A stretch of 64,000 bases of DNA, from assembly GCF_025263265.1 (NCBI RefSeq), contig NZ_CP079869.1:1674001-1738000 (forward strand), written 5' to 3'. Within the stretch, counting starts at the first letter, position 1. Each line of letters begins with the position of its first letter. The notes below the pieces were generated by a model. That model saw only the letters and a list, made by a program, of their open reading frames with translations. It had not been told where the DNA came from and did no database searches. This stretch comes from Mycobacterium sp. SMC-4 (GTDB lineage Bacteria > Actinomycetota > Actinomycetes > Mycobacteriales > Mycobacteriaceae). Positions 48,827 to 57,967 of this stretch are shown here, piece by piece. The translations under genes and the position numbers were made by a program.

Positions 48827-50203
48827 CTACTGATGCTGTGCTTTCTCGGCCGCCCACAGCCCGATCACGAACGCGGTGAGGTCGTTGTGCTGCAACGGGT
48901 CTCGTCCGGTGATCTCCTGAATGCGGGAAAGTCGGTGCCGCACGGTGTTGGTGTGCAGGAACAACTCTTTCGCGGCGTCGCTCAGGGAACCGTTGCACGC
49001 CAGGAACACTCGCAGGGTGCGCACGTGCTGGGTCCCGCGACTGCTGTCGAGTTCGGCCAGGGGATCGATCAACAACTGTTTGAACGGCGCCAGCTGAGCC
49101 AGTGGCAGTTGTTCGAGCAGGCTTTCCAGCGTGCTCAATTGATCCGGCCCCACCCGGGTGCCGCGATGTTCGGCCAGCGTCAGGGCGATGCGGGCCTGCG
49201 CGATCGCCGACCCGATGTCGGTCAAACCGACCGGCGCCGAGTGACCCGTCGGCAGCGACAGATCCTCGGCTACCTGCAACGGCCCGACCGTCAGCATCAG
49301 ACACAAGTCGGGGGCGTCACCGATCAGCGCGTCGGGGAACGCCATCGACAGCAGCGCCCCGGCGCCGGCCGGCCAGGCCGAGCAGGCGATCTCACCGGCG
49401 GTGAATCCCGGCCAGTCGAGCAACTGATGCAGCGCGCCCGGCAACAACATTCGTCGTTCCACCAGGGACAAGAGCTGACCAACGCGTTCTCGAGCCAGGG
49501 CCGCCTCGATATCGCGCTCGCTCTGGGCGGCGCGCACGAAACGCGCGATGAGGTCGAACACCGCCGGTTCCGGCGGGTCTCCGCGGCCGACCCAGGTCAG
49601 CGTCCCCAGTTCCGGGAGCGCCACAGTGACCGAGCCGTCGTCGTCGGATCCGGTGTTGTCGTCGGACTCCAGCAGGAAGTAGCAGCCGAGCACCTGCCCG
49701 GCGGCGTCGAGCACCTGCCGCGGCGAGTCATGTCGGCGCAGCGAAGACAGCAGTTCCGGTGCCAGCGCGTTGGTGGCGCGGGCCACAGCGATCTCCGAAC
49801 CTAGCGACAGCTCAGCCACAAAGCGGCTTACCTGGCTGAACGGCACGCTGGGCGGGGCGATCAGCACGGGCAGGCGGTTCCTGCGGCTCTGAGCCAGCAA
49901 CGCAGCGGGCACGGTGTCGTGTCCGTCACCGATCCCGAAGCACACCCCGGCGGCGCCGGCTCGGGTCAATGCAGCGACGAATACCCCGCAGTCTTCGTCG
50001 GATTGCAGGCTGATGCCCACGGTGCACACCAGCTCACCGCCGCGCAGGTAGCGCGACGGATCTCGCATCTCGGTGGTGTGCACCCAGCTGACCGGCCGGT
50101 CCAGATCCCCCGCGGCATCGTCGGCAGCCGACAGACCGAGCCCGGCTCTCTGGAGTAGGTCACGCAAGCTCGGAGCGGCCGACTCTTCGGGTAGCTCCGA
50201 CAT
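48827..50203 (-). CDS. PucR/CdaR-family transcriptional regulator
   Basis: 458 residues. The N-terminal PucR-type domain (LRDLLQRAGLGLSAADDAAGDLDRPVSWVHTTEM, YLRGGELVCTVGISL) is followed by a GAF/GGDEF-like middle. The C-terminal PucR HTH is clear: LRVFLACNGSLSDAAKELFLHTNTVRHRLSRIQEITGRDPL. It diverges from the APC permease at 50347, so it most likely activates the permease-ureohydrolase operon in response to its nitrogenous substrate, as PucR does for purine catabolism. Confidence 0.85.
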   Translation of the reverse strand: MSELPEESAAPSLRDLLQRAGLGLSAADDAAGDLDRPVSWVHTTEMRDPSRYLRGGELVCTVGISLQSDEDCGVFVAALTRAGAAGVCFGIGDGHDTVPAALLAQSRRNRLPVLIAPPSVPFSQVSRFVAELSLGSEIAVARATNALAPELLSSLRRHDSPRQVLDAAGQVLGCYFLLESDDNTGSDDDGSVTVALPELGTLTWVGRGDPPEPAVFDLIARFVRAAQSERDIEAALARERVGQLLSLVERRMLLPGALHQLLDWPGFTAGEIACSAWPAGAGALLSMAFPDALIGDAPDLCLMLTVGPLQVAEDLSLPTGHSAPVGLTDIGSAIAQARIALTLAEHRGTRVGPDQLSTLESLLEQLPLAQLAPFKQLLIDPLAELDSSRGTQHVRTLRVFLACNGSLSDAAKELFLHTNTVRHRLSRIQEITGRDPLQHNDLTAFVIGLWAAEKAQHQ

Positions 50204-50346
50204 CCCGCGAGCGTAACTCGGCTGTCACACGATTCCGGCCGCCCATTGTGCGATCGTTCAACGTCGGGCCACCTTGACGGTGCGATCTCTGCGTCTTCGC
50301 CGCAACCGCTGGCGCGGGGTGGATCTGCAGCGTGATAGTTCCTGCC

Positions 50347-51807
50347 ATGTCGTCATCGGTCAGTCCGGCGCAGCAACAGCCACAATTGCGTCGCGAGTTC
50401 TCGCTGGGGTCGGCGTTCGCGTTCGCGTTCGCATTCATCTCCCCGATCGTTGCCCTCTACGGAATTTTCGGGCTGGCGCTGTCGGCGGCCGGACCGAGCT
50501 TCTGGTGGGGCTTCGGTCTGGTCTTCGGCGGTCAGTTCCTGGTTTCGCTGGTATTCGCCGCCCTGGTTTCGCGCTGGCCGCTGGAGGGGTCCATCTACCA
50601 GTGGGCGCGTCGGCTGCTCGGCAACACCTATGGCTGGTTCGCAGGCTGGGTCTACATGTGGACCCTGGTCATCGCGATGGCCACCGTCGCGCTCGGCGCG
50701 GCCGGTTTCGCGGCCAACATCGTCGGTGTCGAAGCACCGTCGGGCGGCACCCTGGCCTGGATCGCGCTGATGATCCTGCTGGCCGGCACCACCGTCAATC
50801 TGCTGGGCCGTCAGGTGTTGAAGATCTTCATGATCGGCAGCATCATCGCCGAGGTCATCGGTTCGGTCGTGCTGGGCACCTGGCTGCTGCTGTTCCATCG
50901 CAAGAACTCATTGTCGGTGCTGTTCGAGGGCGGCGGCGTCGAGTTCGACGCCTGGGCCTATTTGAGCGGCCCGTTCCTGTTGGCCGTCGCGTTCATCGGC
51001 TGGTCGTTCGTCGGCTTCGAGAGTGCCGGCTCGATCGCCGAGGAAGTCCGCAACCCGGGCCGCGACCTGCCCAAAGCGGTGCTGTTCTCGCTGACCTTCA
51101 TCGCTGTGGTGGTCGGCTATTCCAGCCTGGCGATCATCTTGGCCATCCCCGACCTGGGTGCCGTGGCCGAAGGGGCGGTTACCGACCCCGTCTACGAGAC
51201 GCTGACCACGGCGCTGGGTGCCGGTATCGCCAAGCCCGTTCAGGTGATGTTCATCATCGGATTCCTGGCCAGCTTCCTGGCGCTGCAGACCTCGGCGTCG
51301 CGAGTGATCTGGGCCTACGCGCGCGACGGCGCACTGCCGGCCGCCACGGCGCTCGTCCAACTACGCGGCCGCGCCGGGATCCCGGTGGTGGCGATCCTGG
51401 CAACCACGGTGCTGGGGGCGGGGCTGTTCGGACTCAGCATCGTCGCAGGCGACATCTACTCGTTGATGGTCAACTTCACCGCCGGCGGCTTCTATCTGGC
51501 CTTCCTGTTCCCGCTGATCGGTTTCCTGGTGGTGGTCCTGCGTAAAGCGTGGACGCCGGCGACGTTCTCGCTGCGCGGCGCGACGCTGCCGGTCGCCGTG
51601 GTCGCCGTGGTGTGGGCGGTGCTGCAGTTCGTCAACATCGCCTGGCCCCGGGATGCCTTCGAACAGCGCTACCTGGACTGGTCGGTCTGGATCGGCATCG
51701 TGGTCCTCGGCATCATCGGAGCTGTGCTCTACGCAAACGTGAAGTCGCGCATTCACGCCGTCAATGCACCGCACGAGCAGGACGAACCGGTAGCCGTCGA
51801 TGACTGA
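50347..51807 (+). CDS. APC-superfamily amino acid/amine permease
   Basis: 486 residues from ATG 50347. About 12 hydrophobic helices; helix 1 region ISPIVALYGIFGLALSAAGP is the APC substrate loop, with FAALVSRWPLEGSIYQWARRLLG and GWSFVGFESAGSIAEEVRNPGRDLPKAV typical of APC/AGT-type transporters. The family takes up amino acids, polyamines or guanidino compounds; the downstream ureohydrolase favours a guanidino or polyamine-like substrate. The stop is overlapped by 8 nt by the first SDR gene. Confidence 0.85.
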   Translation: MSSSVSPAQQQPQLRREFSLGSAFAFAFAFISPIVALYGIFGLALSAAGPSFWWGFGLVFGGQFLVSLVFAALVSRWPLEGSIYQWARRLLGNTYGWFAGWVYMWTLVIAMATVALGAAGFAANIVGVEAPSGGTLAWIALMILLAGTTVNLLGRQVLKIFMIGSIIAEVIGSVVLGTWLLLFHRKNSLSVLFEGGGVEFDAWAYLSGPFLLAVAFIGWSFVGFESAGSIAEEVRNPGRDLPKAVLFSLTFIAVVVGYSSLAIILAIPDLGAVAEGAVTDPVYETLTTALGAGIAKPVQVMFIIGFLASFLALQTSASRVIWAYARDGALPAATALVQLRGRAGIPVVAILATTVLGAGLFGLSIVAGDIYSLMVNFTAGGFYLAFLFPLIGFLVVVLRKAWTPATFSLRGATLPVAVVAVVWAVLQFVNIAWPRDAFEQRYLDWSVWIGIVVLGIIGAVLYANVKSRIHAVNAPHEQDEPVAVDD

Positions 51808-52492
51808 GCGGCCGGTAGCCCTGGTCACCGGCGGCGCCAGTGGAATCGGCGCCGCGGTGGTCGCGGCGCTGTCCGCCCGCGGCTACGTCGTCGGGTGTCT
51901 GGACCTGCAACCCGGCCCGGCCCAGAACACCGTTGCCGTCGACGTGTCCGACGCCGGCGCGGTCTGCCGCGCCGTAGCCGAGTTGCGCGAGCGGTTGGGT
52001 CCGCTCAGCGCGGTGGTCACCTCCGCCGGCCATTACGAGATGGCGCCGGTCTCCGACATCGGCGTCGACGCGTGGAGCCGAATGCTGCGCGTGCACCTGG
52101 GCGGGCTGGTCAACGTCGCGCGTGCCACCCTGCCGGATCTGCTGACTGCCCGTGGGTCGCTGGTCGCGGTGGCCAGTGAACTCGCCGTCGGCGGCGGCGA
52201 CGAGGACGCCCACTACGCCGCCGCCAAGGGCGCGATCCTCGGAATGGTGCGCAGTCTCGCGGTCGAGGTCGCGGCCACCGGTATGCGGGTCAACGCCGTG
52301 GCTCCAGGCCCGACCGACACCCCGCTGCTGGCAGCCGATTCACCCTGGCGTGCAACAGAATACCTGCAGACCCTGCCGCTGGGCCGGCTGACCACACCGG
52401 CCGAGGTGGCCCGCTGCGTCGAATTCCTGGTCTGCGACGCCACATTCAGCACCGGCGACGTTGTCAACGTCAACTCGGGGGCGGTGATATGA
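51800..52492 (+). CDS. Short-chain dehydrogenase (operon SDR 1)
   Basis: 230 residues, start overlapping the permease by 8 nt. VALVTGGASGIGAAVVAAL (cofactor), CLDLQPG after strand 2 (Asp suggests NAD), SAGHYEM, active Ser in VAVASELAVGG and YxxxK in HYAAAKGAI, then VNAVAPGPTDTPLL. It has the usual length for a classical SDR. It is coupled to a second SDR (ATGA), and both probably oxidise the carbon skeleton of the imported compound. Confidence 0.85.
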   Translation: MTERPVALVTGGASGIGAAVVAALSARGYVVGCLDLQPGPAQNTVAVDVSDAGAVCRAVAELRERLGPLSAVVTSAGHYEMAPVSDIGVDAWSRMLRVHLGGLVNVARATLPDLLTARGSLVAVASELAVGGGDEDAHYAAAKGAILGMVRSLAVEVAATGMRVNAVAPGPTDTPLLAADSPWRATEYLQTLPLGRLTTPAEVARCVEFLVCDATFSTGDVVNVNSGAVI

Positions 52493-53253
52493 GCACCGAC
52501 CTGAGCGGGCGGGTCGCGCTGGTCACCGGTGCGGTCGGCGGTATGGGCGCCGCGCACGCCCGGCGGCTGGCCGCCGCAGGGGCGCTCGTCGCCGTCAACG
52601 ACCGCGACGAGTGTCCGGCCCTGTCGGTGCTGGCCGCCGACATCGGCGGATTCACCGCCGCCGGCGACGTCTCCGACCCGCAGACGTGTCATGCCATCGC
52701 CGCCCATGTCACACAGACCGCCGGTCGGCTCGACATCCTGGTTGCCAACCATGCGTACATGACGATGGCGCCGCTGTCCGGCCACGACCCGGACGACTGG
52801 TGGAAGGTGGTGGACACCAATCTGGGCGGCACCTTCTTCCTCGTGCAGGCCGTGCTGCCGCACATGCGCGCGGCCGGAGCTGGGCGCATCGTCGTCATCA
52901 CCAGCGAGTGGGGTGTGACCGGCTGGCCGGAGGCAACCGCTTACGCCGCGTCGAAATCCGGCCTGATCTCGCTGGTCAAGACCCTGGGCCGGGAACTGGC
53001 GCGCGAACACATCATCGTCAACGCGGTGGCGCCCGGCGTGATCGACACCCCACAGCTGCAGGTGGACGCTGCCGCCGCCGGGGTACCAGTCGAGCAGATC
53101 CGGAGCCATTACGCGGCAGCGATACCCGCCGGACGCATCGGGTCCGGTGACGAGGTCGCCGCCGCCGTCGAGTTGCTGTCTGACTTCAGCTTGGAAGCCG
53201 TTGTCGGCCAGGTTGTTTCGTGCAACGGCGGCGCGACGCGAACCCGGGTATAG
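52489..53253 (+). CDS. Short-chain dehydrogenase (operon SDR 2)
   Basis: 254 residues, ATGA overlap with the previous SDR. VALVTGAVGGMGAAHARRL, VNDRDECP after strand 2, VANHAYMTMAPLSG in place of NNAG, active Ser in VITSEWGV, YxxxK in YAASKSGL, and VNAVAPGVIDTPQ. A classical NAD-type SDR distinct from the first one (low identity by eye), so the pair may act on successive intermediates or form a heteromer. Confidence 0.85.
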   Translation: MSTDLSGRVALVTGAVGGMGAAHARRLAAAGALVAVNDRDECPALSVLAADIGGFTAAGDVSDPQTCHAIAAHVTQTAGRLDILVANHAYMTMAPLSGHDPDDWWKVVDTNLGGTFFLVQAVLPHMRAAGAGRIVVITSEWGVTGWPEATAYAASKSGLISLVKTLGRELAREHIIVNAVAPGVIDTPQLQVDAAAAGVPVEQIRSHYAAAIPAGRIGSGDEVAAAVELLSDFSLEAVVGQVVSCNGGATRTRV

Positions 53254-53272
53254 ACGAGAAGAGGTTACGGCA

Positions 53273-54238
53273 GTGCACAACGACCCGCGGATCCGGTCGG
53301 AATCCGGTGTGCTCGGGCAGGTCGACGCCCGACAGGTACCGCGCTACGCCGGGGTCGGCACCTTCGCGCGGTTGCCGCAACCTCACGAGGTCGCCGACTA
53401 CGACGTGGCGGTGATCGGCGTTCCCTTCGACAGCGGTGTCACCTATCGGCCGGGGGCACGCTTCGGTCCGGCGGCGATCCGCCAGGCCTCCCGGTTACTC
53501 AAGCCCTACCATCCGGCGCTCGACGTGACACCGTTCGCGGCCGCCCAGGTCATTGATGCCGGCGACGTCGCCGCCAACCCGTTCGACATCACCAGCGCGG
53601 TGGAGCAGATCAAGGATGGCATTCTGGGTCGGGTGAGCCGGCCGGATCAGCGCTTCGTGCTGCTCGGTGGAGACCACACCATCGCGTTGCCGGCGTTGCA
53701 GGTGGTCAACCAACTGCACGGACCGGTGGCTCTGGTGCACTTCGACGCCCACCTCGACACCTGGGACACCTATTTCGGGGCGCCCTGCACCCACGGCACC
53801 CCGTTTCGCCGCGCCTCCGAACAGGGGTTGATCGTCAAGGGTCATTCCGCCCACGTCGGCATCCGCGGTTCGCTCTACGACGCGGCCGACCTGCTCGACG
53901 ACGCCGAGCTCGGCTTCACCGTCGTGCACTGCCGAGACATCGACCGCATCGGCGTCGACGCAGTGATCGAACGGGTACTCGCGCGGGTCGGAACCCATCC
54001 GGTGTATGTGTCGATCGACATCGACGTGTTGGATCCGGCGTTTGCGCCCGGTACCGGCACCCCCGAAATCGGTGGTATGACCAGTCGCGAGCTGGTCGCG
54101 GTGCTGCGTGCGATGCGTGCGCTGAATATCGTCGGTGCCGACGTGGTCGAGGTAGCGCCGTGCTACGACCACGCCGAGGTCACCGCCGTGGCCGCCGCCA
54201 ACCTGGCCTACGAACTGATCAGCCTGATGGTCGACTGA
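53273..54238 (+). CDS. speB: Agmatinase/guanidino-acid ureohydrolase
   Basis: 321 residues from the GTG at 53273. A binuclear Mn ureohydrolase: GGDHTIALPAL, HFDAHLDTWDTY (DAHxD) and YVSIDIDVLDPAFAPGTGTPE (SxDxDxxDP) provide the metal ligands. GVPFDSGVTYRPGARFGPAAIR is the agmatinase-family N-terminal signature. It hydrolyses a guanidino group to amine plus urea. Whether the substrate is agmatine, guanidinobutyrate or another compound cannot be settled; the permease, SDRs and PucR regulator suggest a catabolic role. Confidence 0.82.
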   Translation: MHNDPRIRSESGVLGQVDARQVPRYAGVGTFARLPQPHEVADYDVAVIGVPFDSGVTYRPGARFGPAAIRQASRLLKPYHPALDVTPFAAAQVIDAGDVAANPFDITSAVEQIKDGILGRVSRPDQRFVLLGGDHTIALPALQVVNQLHGPVALVHFDAHLDTWDTYFGAPCTHGTPFRRASEQGLIVKGHSAHVGIRGSLYDAADLLDDAELGFTVVHCRDIDRIGVDAVIERVLARVGTHPVYVSIDIDVLDPAFAPGTGTPEIGGMTSRELVAVLRAMRALNIVGADVVEVAPCYDHAEVTAVAAANLAYELISLMVD

Positions 54239-55101
54239 TGGACCAATTCATTTGGCCGGCAGGAAAAACCGCGGCGGCGGCGTTCACCTTCGACGTCGAC
54301 GCCGAGTCGGCTGTGCTGTGGGGCAACCAGAGCGTGGGCGCCCGCATGAGCGTGATGAGCCATCAGGCCTATGGTCCGCTGGTCGGTATCCCGCGCATCC
54401 TCGATCTGTTGGAAAAACACCAGATTCGGTCCACGTTCTTCGTTCCCGGCCACACCGCCGACCGTTACCCGCAGGCCGTGCGCAGCATCGTCGCGGCCGG
54501 TCACGAGATCGCCCACCACGGATATCTGCACGAGCAGCCCACCGCGCTGACCCGGGAGGAGGAGATCGACGCGCTCGACAGGGGGCTGGCCGCCCTGGCC
54601 GACGTGGCGGGTGTCCGCCCGGCCGGATACCGGGCACCGATGTGGGATCTGTCGTGGCGCACCCCGGTCCTGCTGGCCGAGCGGGACTTCCTGTACGACT
54701 CCAGCCTGATGGATGCCGACCATCCCTACGAGTTGGCAATCACCCCCGGCGCGGCGCAGTCACTGGTGGAGATCCCGATCCAGTGGGCCCTCGACGACTG
54801 GGAGCAGTACTGCTTCCTGCCCGACATCACCGGCAGCGGACTGATCGAGAGCCCCCGCAAGGCGCGGGAGCTCTGGCAACTGGAGTTCGACGCGCTGCGC
54901 GCGGCGGGTGGGTGCTGGGTATTGACCAATCACCCGTTCCTGACCGGTCGGGCATCACGGGCCGCTGAACTCGGCGGGCTGATGCGCTACGTACTCGACC
55001 ACGACGACGTGTGGGTCGCGAGTCTCGGCGAGGTGGCCGAACACGTTCGGTCCCTGGGACTTACGCCGCGGTCGATCACACCACCGGACATCCCACGCTG
55101 A
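54238..55101 (+). CDS. Polysaccharide deacetylase-like hydrolase (PuuE/allantoinase type)
   Basis: 287 residues, ATG overlapping the ureohydrolase stop (TGATG). NodB fold: FTFDVDAES (Asp pair), HEIAHHGYLHE (His ligands), GYRAPMWDLS and a final WVLTNHPFLTGR. The HHGYLHE form is typical of the cofactor-independent allantoinase/PuuE and imidase-like branch that opens C-N bonds rather than deacetylating glycans. In this operon it may hydrolyse an amide or cyclic ureide related to the ureohydrolase substrate. Confidence 0.75.
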   Translation: MDQFIWPAGKTAAAAFTFDVDAESAVLWGNQSVGARMSVMSHQAYGPLVGIPRILDLLEKHQIRSTFFVPGHTADRYPQAVRSIVAAGHEIAHHGYLHEQPTALTREEEIDALDRGLAALADVAGVRPAGYRAPMWDLSWRTPVLLAERDFLYDSSLMDADHPYELAITPGAAQSLVEIPIQWALDDWEQYCFLPDITGSGLIESPRKARELWQLEFDALRAAGGCWVLTNHPFLTGRASRAAELGGLMRYVLDHDDVWVASLGEVAEHVRSLGLTPRSITPPDIPR

Positions 55102-55118
55102 GGTGGATGCCCACAGCG

Positions 55119-55811
55119 TCAGTCATGCATGTGCCTGCGCACCTGTTCGAATACCCCGGCGCGGGTCAGGAGCAGCGCGCTGACCACCAGCACCCACACC
55201 GGAAACGCCATCGCGACCCAGATGCTCACGTCTCCTGCGACCAACTCGGCGACCGCGGTCAGCAAGGTCAGTACCACCAGCCAGCGTGGCATCAATCCGG
55301 TGCGCAGCCAGATGGTGGCCAGCGAGATCATGAACACCGCGGCCATGCGGGTGGCGTAGGTCTTGGACGTGGTCAACACCATCATCTCGCCGAACGCCCT
55401 GGTGTCCTCGCTCATGGTCCCTGCTGCCGCCGCCTCTGCCGACACCAGACCCTTGGCAATCGCCATGGACACGAACATCATCGCCAGAAACAGCAGGCCG
55501 CTGCCCAGGAAGACGGTCACGAAGAAGCGGTCCTCGACCGCTCGGAAGTTGTCGCGAACCACGGCGATGAACCACAGGAAGCAGATGCCCGCAAACGGCA
55601 TCAGGATGGCGGCGGTCGAGATGGCGCTGTGTCGACCGATCCCCTCGAAAGACAAGTCCGAGCCTTCCGGAATTGCGCTGCGCACCAGCACGATGACGAT
55701 GGCGAACAGGATGGCGAAAAGGATTCCGGCGGCCGCGGCGGCGCGCGGGGTGGTCAGGGCCCGCACAGCGGTAGGGCCCGGGTGCTCGGGAGAACTCGAT
55801 GGCGAGGTCAT
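55119..55811 (-). CDS. Multi-pass membrane protein, unknown
   Basis: 230 residues with about six hydrophobic helices (AAAAAGILFAILFAIVIVLV, ISTAAILMPFAGICFLWFIAVV, FLGSGLLFLAMMFVSMAIAKG and three more to the C-terminus). No catalytic motif is visible. It is convergent with the deacetylase-like gene and appears to be a single-gene unit. Confidence 0.75.
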   Translation of the reverse strand: MTSPSSSPEHPGPTAVRALTTPRAAAAAGILFAILFAIVIVLVRSAIPEGSDLSFEGIGRHSAISTAAILMPFAGICFLWFIAVVRDNFRAVEDRFFVTVFLGSGLLFLAMMFVSMAIAKGLVSAEAAAAGTMSEDTRAFGEMMVLTTSKTYATRMAAVFMISLATIWLRTGLMPRWLVVLTLLTAVAELVAGDVSIWVAMAFPVWVLVVSALLLTRAGVFEQVRRHMHD

Positions 55812-56005
55812 GGCGGCATCTTCGCACCGACAGGCGGTCCGCCCGGCCTAAGTCGGCGATCTCGGGCTGCGCCGCCGATACCGCCGATCCTCATCGGAGG
55901 TTTGCTCGCTTTGTTAGCCTTCCGGTGCGGGCCGGGGCTGAGGGGTGGGCCCTGATCGGATGGCCGGCCCGCGCATGACGAGCCTGTCACGTCGAAGGGG
56001 CATCT

Positions 56006-57376
56006 TTGCCGGCGCAGCACAGTTCCGCATCGCCTCCCGGTCGTTCGGCGGGCGAGACGGACGGCGCGCTCGCCGATGCCCGGTATCGCCGATTGCTGGA
56101 CCTGAGCTTGTCGCCGATCTGCATACACGACGGTCGCGTCGTGCACTACGTCAACCTCGCCGGCGCCCGCGCGCTGGGCATGACCTCGGCCGGACAGATC
56201 GTCGGACGCCCCATCACCGACTTCATCGACCAGGCTTCGCTGGTTACGGTACGGGGCCGACTGGAGGCGCTGCGGGTCGAGGGCGACGTGACCGAACCGG
56301 TCCACCTGACGCTGCGCCGCATCGACGGCACCACCATCTCGTTGCATGCCGTGGCGACGCTGAGGGTGGACCGGGGCGCGCCACTGTTCGAGGTGGTCTT
56401 TCAGACCCCGATCGCAGAGCCGACCCGTAGCGCACGTGCCGGGGCGTCCGGTCAGCCGGCCGTCCCGTCGGTTCGGGGAGACCGGCTGTACACAGTGCTC
56501 GACCTGCTCCATGTCGGTGTGGTGATCATGGACAGCGACGGGCGTTTCGAGTTCACCAACGAAGCGGCGCGCCGCATGTTGGGTAGCGGTGCCGGCGAGC
56601 TGGTGGGTCTGCGCCACAGCCGCAGCGGCGTCGACCTACCCATGTATGACACCCAGGGCGCACAGATCGGCAAGGAATCGCATCCGTTGCGCTACATCCT
56701 CGAGACCGGCCTGAGCGTGGCGGGTGAAGTCATCGGCGTGGACCGGCTGGACGGTCGGCGGATCTGGTTGACCGGCAAGGGGTGTCTGATCGATCCGGAT
56801 ACTCCGGCGACGTCGTCGGTGATGTTGTCGTTCACCGACATCACTGAGCACTACGACGCCCGGGAGCGACTGCTGCATGAGGCGACCCATGATTGGCTCA
56901 CCGGCTTACCGAACCGCGGTCACGCGCTCAATCACGCCGCTGCCGGACTGGTCGCCGACGGAGCCGACCGGCTTGCCGCCGTGTTGTTCCTCGACCTCAA
57001 CGGGATGAAAGCGGTCAACGACACCTTCGGCCACCCCACCGGTGACGACGTGTTGCGCATCGCGGCGCAACGGATGCGCGCGGTGGTCCGTCCACAGGAT
57101 CTGGTGGCCCGCATCGGTGGCGACGAATTCGTGATGCTGCTGATGGGCTTGCTGACCGCCGACGAACTCGACGTCGTGGTCGCGCGGGTGCAAGATGCGC
57201 TGGCGCCGGGCATTTCGGTGGGGTCGCAGGTTCTGCAGGTCGGCGTCAGCATCGGGGTGACGATGGTGTCGCACAACGACCCGCGCAGTCTCGCCGAGGT
57301 GCTGCGCGACGCAGATACCGCGATGTATCGCGCCAAAGCCCAAGGCCGCTCAACCACAACAGGTTCCGGTCAGTAG
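56006..57376 (+). CDS. PAS-PAS-GGDEF diguanylate cyclase
   Basis: 456 residues from a TTG start. Two PAS-like sensor domains (about residues 25-135 and 160-285; VHYVNLAGARALG, FEFTNEAARRMLG) precede a GGDEF domain that begins HDWLTGLPNRGHALNHAAAG. The active site is RIGGDEFVML (GGDEF at about 371-375), and the RxxD inhibition site (RPQD) lies 5 residues upstream, so both catalysis and product feedback are predicted. It makes c-di-GMP in the cytoplasm; no membrane helix is present. Convergent with the next gene (overlap of 7 nt). Confidence 0.88.
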   Translation: MPAQHSSASPPGRSAGETDGALADARYRRLLDLSLSPICIHDGRVVHYVNLAGARALGMTSAGQIVGRPITDFIDQASLVTVRGRLEALRVEGDVTEPVHLTLRRIDGTTISLHAVATLRVDRGAPLFEVVFQTPIAEPTRSARAGASGQPAVPSVRGDRLYTVLDLLHVGVVIMDSDGRFEFTNEAARRMLGSGAGELVGLRHSRSGVDLPMYDTQGAQIGKESHPLRYILETGLSVAGEVIGVDRLDGRRIWLTGKGCLIDPDTPATSSVMLSFTDITEHYDARERLLHEATHDWLTGLPNRGHALNHAAAGLVADGADRLAAVLFLDLNGMKAVNDTFGHPTGDDVLRIAAQRMRAVVRPQDLVARIGGDEFVMLLMGLLTADELDVVVARVQDALAPGISVGSQVLQVGVSIGVTMVSHNDPRSLAEVLRDADTAMYRAKAQGRSTTTGSGQ

Positions 57377-57948
57377 CTGATACCGAGGCGGTCGCACACC
57401 AGCAGGAACGCCTCGGCGAACGGATTGGCGGCGGTCTCGCGGTACAGCAGATCCCAGTCCAGTTGCTCGCGTACGGCCCGCACCAACGGCAGCAGTGCCT
57501 CGATGTTGCAGTGGTGTTCGTGCATCGCGTGCAACTTCTGCCGGATGACTTCGGTCGGCGCCAACACCGGCATGCAGACCGCCAGTACGTCGCGTAGCTG
57601 TGCACCTTCGATCATCGAGCGCTCCACGGGGACCCGGTTGATCTGGTGCAGCACATCGACGACGGTCGGGGAGTCCACCCCGGTCGCGGCCTTGAACAGC
57701 CACTGCTCAGGCGGGCGGCGGATGTCGAAGCCCGCTTTGGACAGTGTGGCGGCCGCCGCCTCCACATCCTGCTCGGCCACCACGAAGTCCACGTCGTGCA
57801 CGGGCTCGGGAGCCCCGTGCACCCATAGGGCGTAGCTTCCGGCCAGCGCAAACTGCGGACCGTCCTCGGCCAACGCCGAAGCAGCCTTCTTCAACGCGGC
57901 CCGCAGAGTGTCGCGCGACACCGCCACCGCCGTGAGTTCTGAGGACAT
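57370..57948 (-). CDS. Nucleotidyltransferase-fold protein
   Basis: 192 residues from ATG 57948 (an ATG at 57969 is possible). FALAGSYALWVHGAPEPVHDVDFVVAEQDVEAA is a minimal nucleotidyltransferase signature (GS...DxDF) as in AbiEii/MNT-like proteins. LAPTEVIRQKLHAM follows the domain. Function unknown; a toxin-type or nucleotide-modifying role is only a possibility as no antitoxin gene is adjacent. Divergent from the hydrolase at 57968. Confidence 0.7.
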   Translation of the reverse strand: MSSELTAVAVSRDTLRAALKKAASALAEDGPQFALAGSYALWVHGAPEPVHDVDFVVAEQDVEAAAATLSKAGFDIRRPPEQWLFKAATGVDSPTVVDVLHQINRVPVERSMIEGAQLRDVLAVCMPVLAPTEVIRQKLHAMHEHHCNIEALLPLVRAVREQLDWDLLYRETAANPFAEAFLLVCDRLGISY

Positions 57949-57967
57949 GGTGGGTAGTTGGTTACCC

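Noticed and set aside
48804..49304. N-terminal extension of the 13E12 gene into the PucR gene
   Set aside because: It would overlap a clear regulator gene on the same strand and lies upstream of the LexA-like box.
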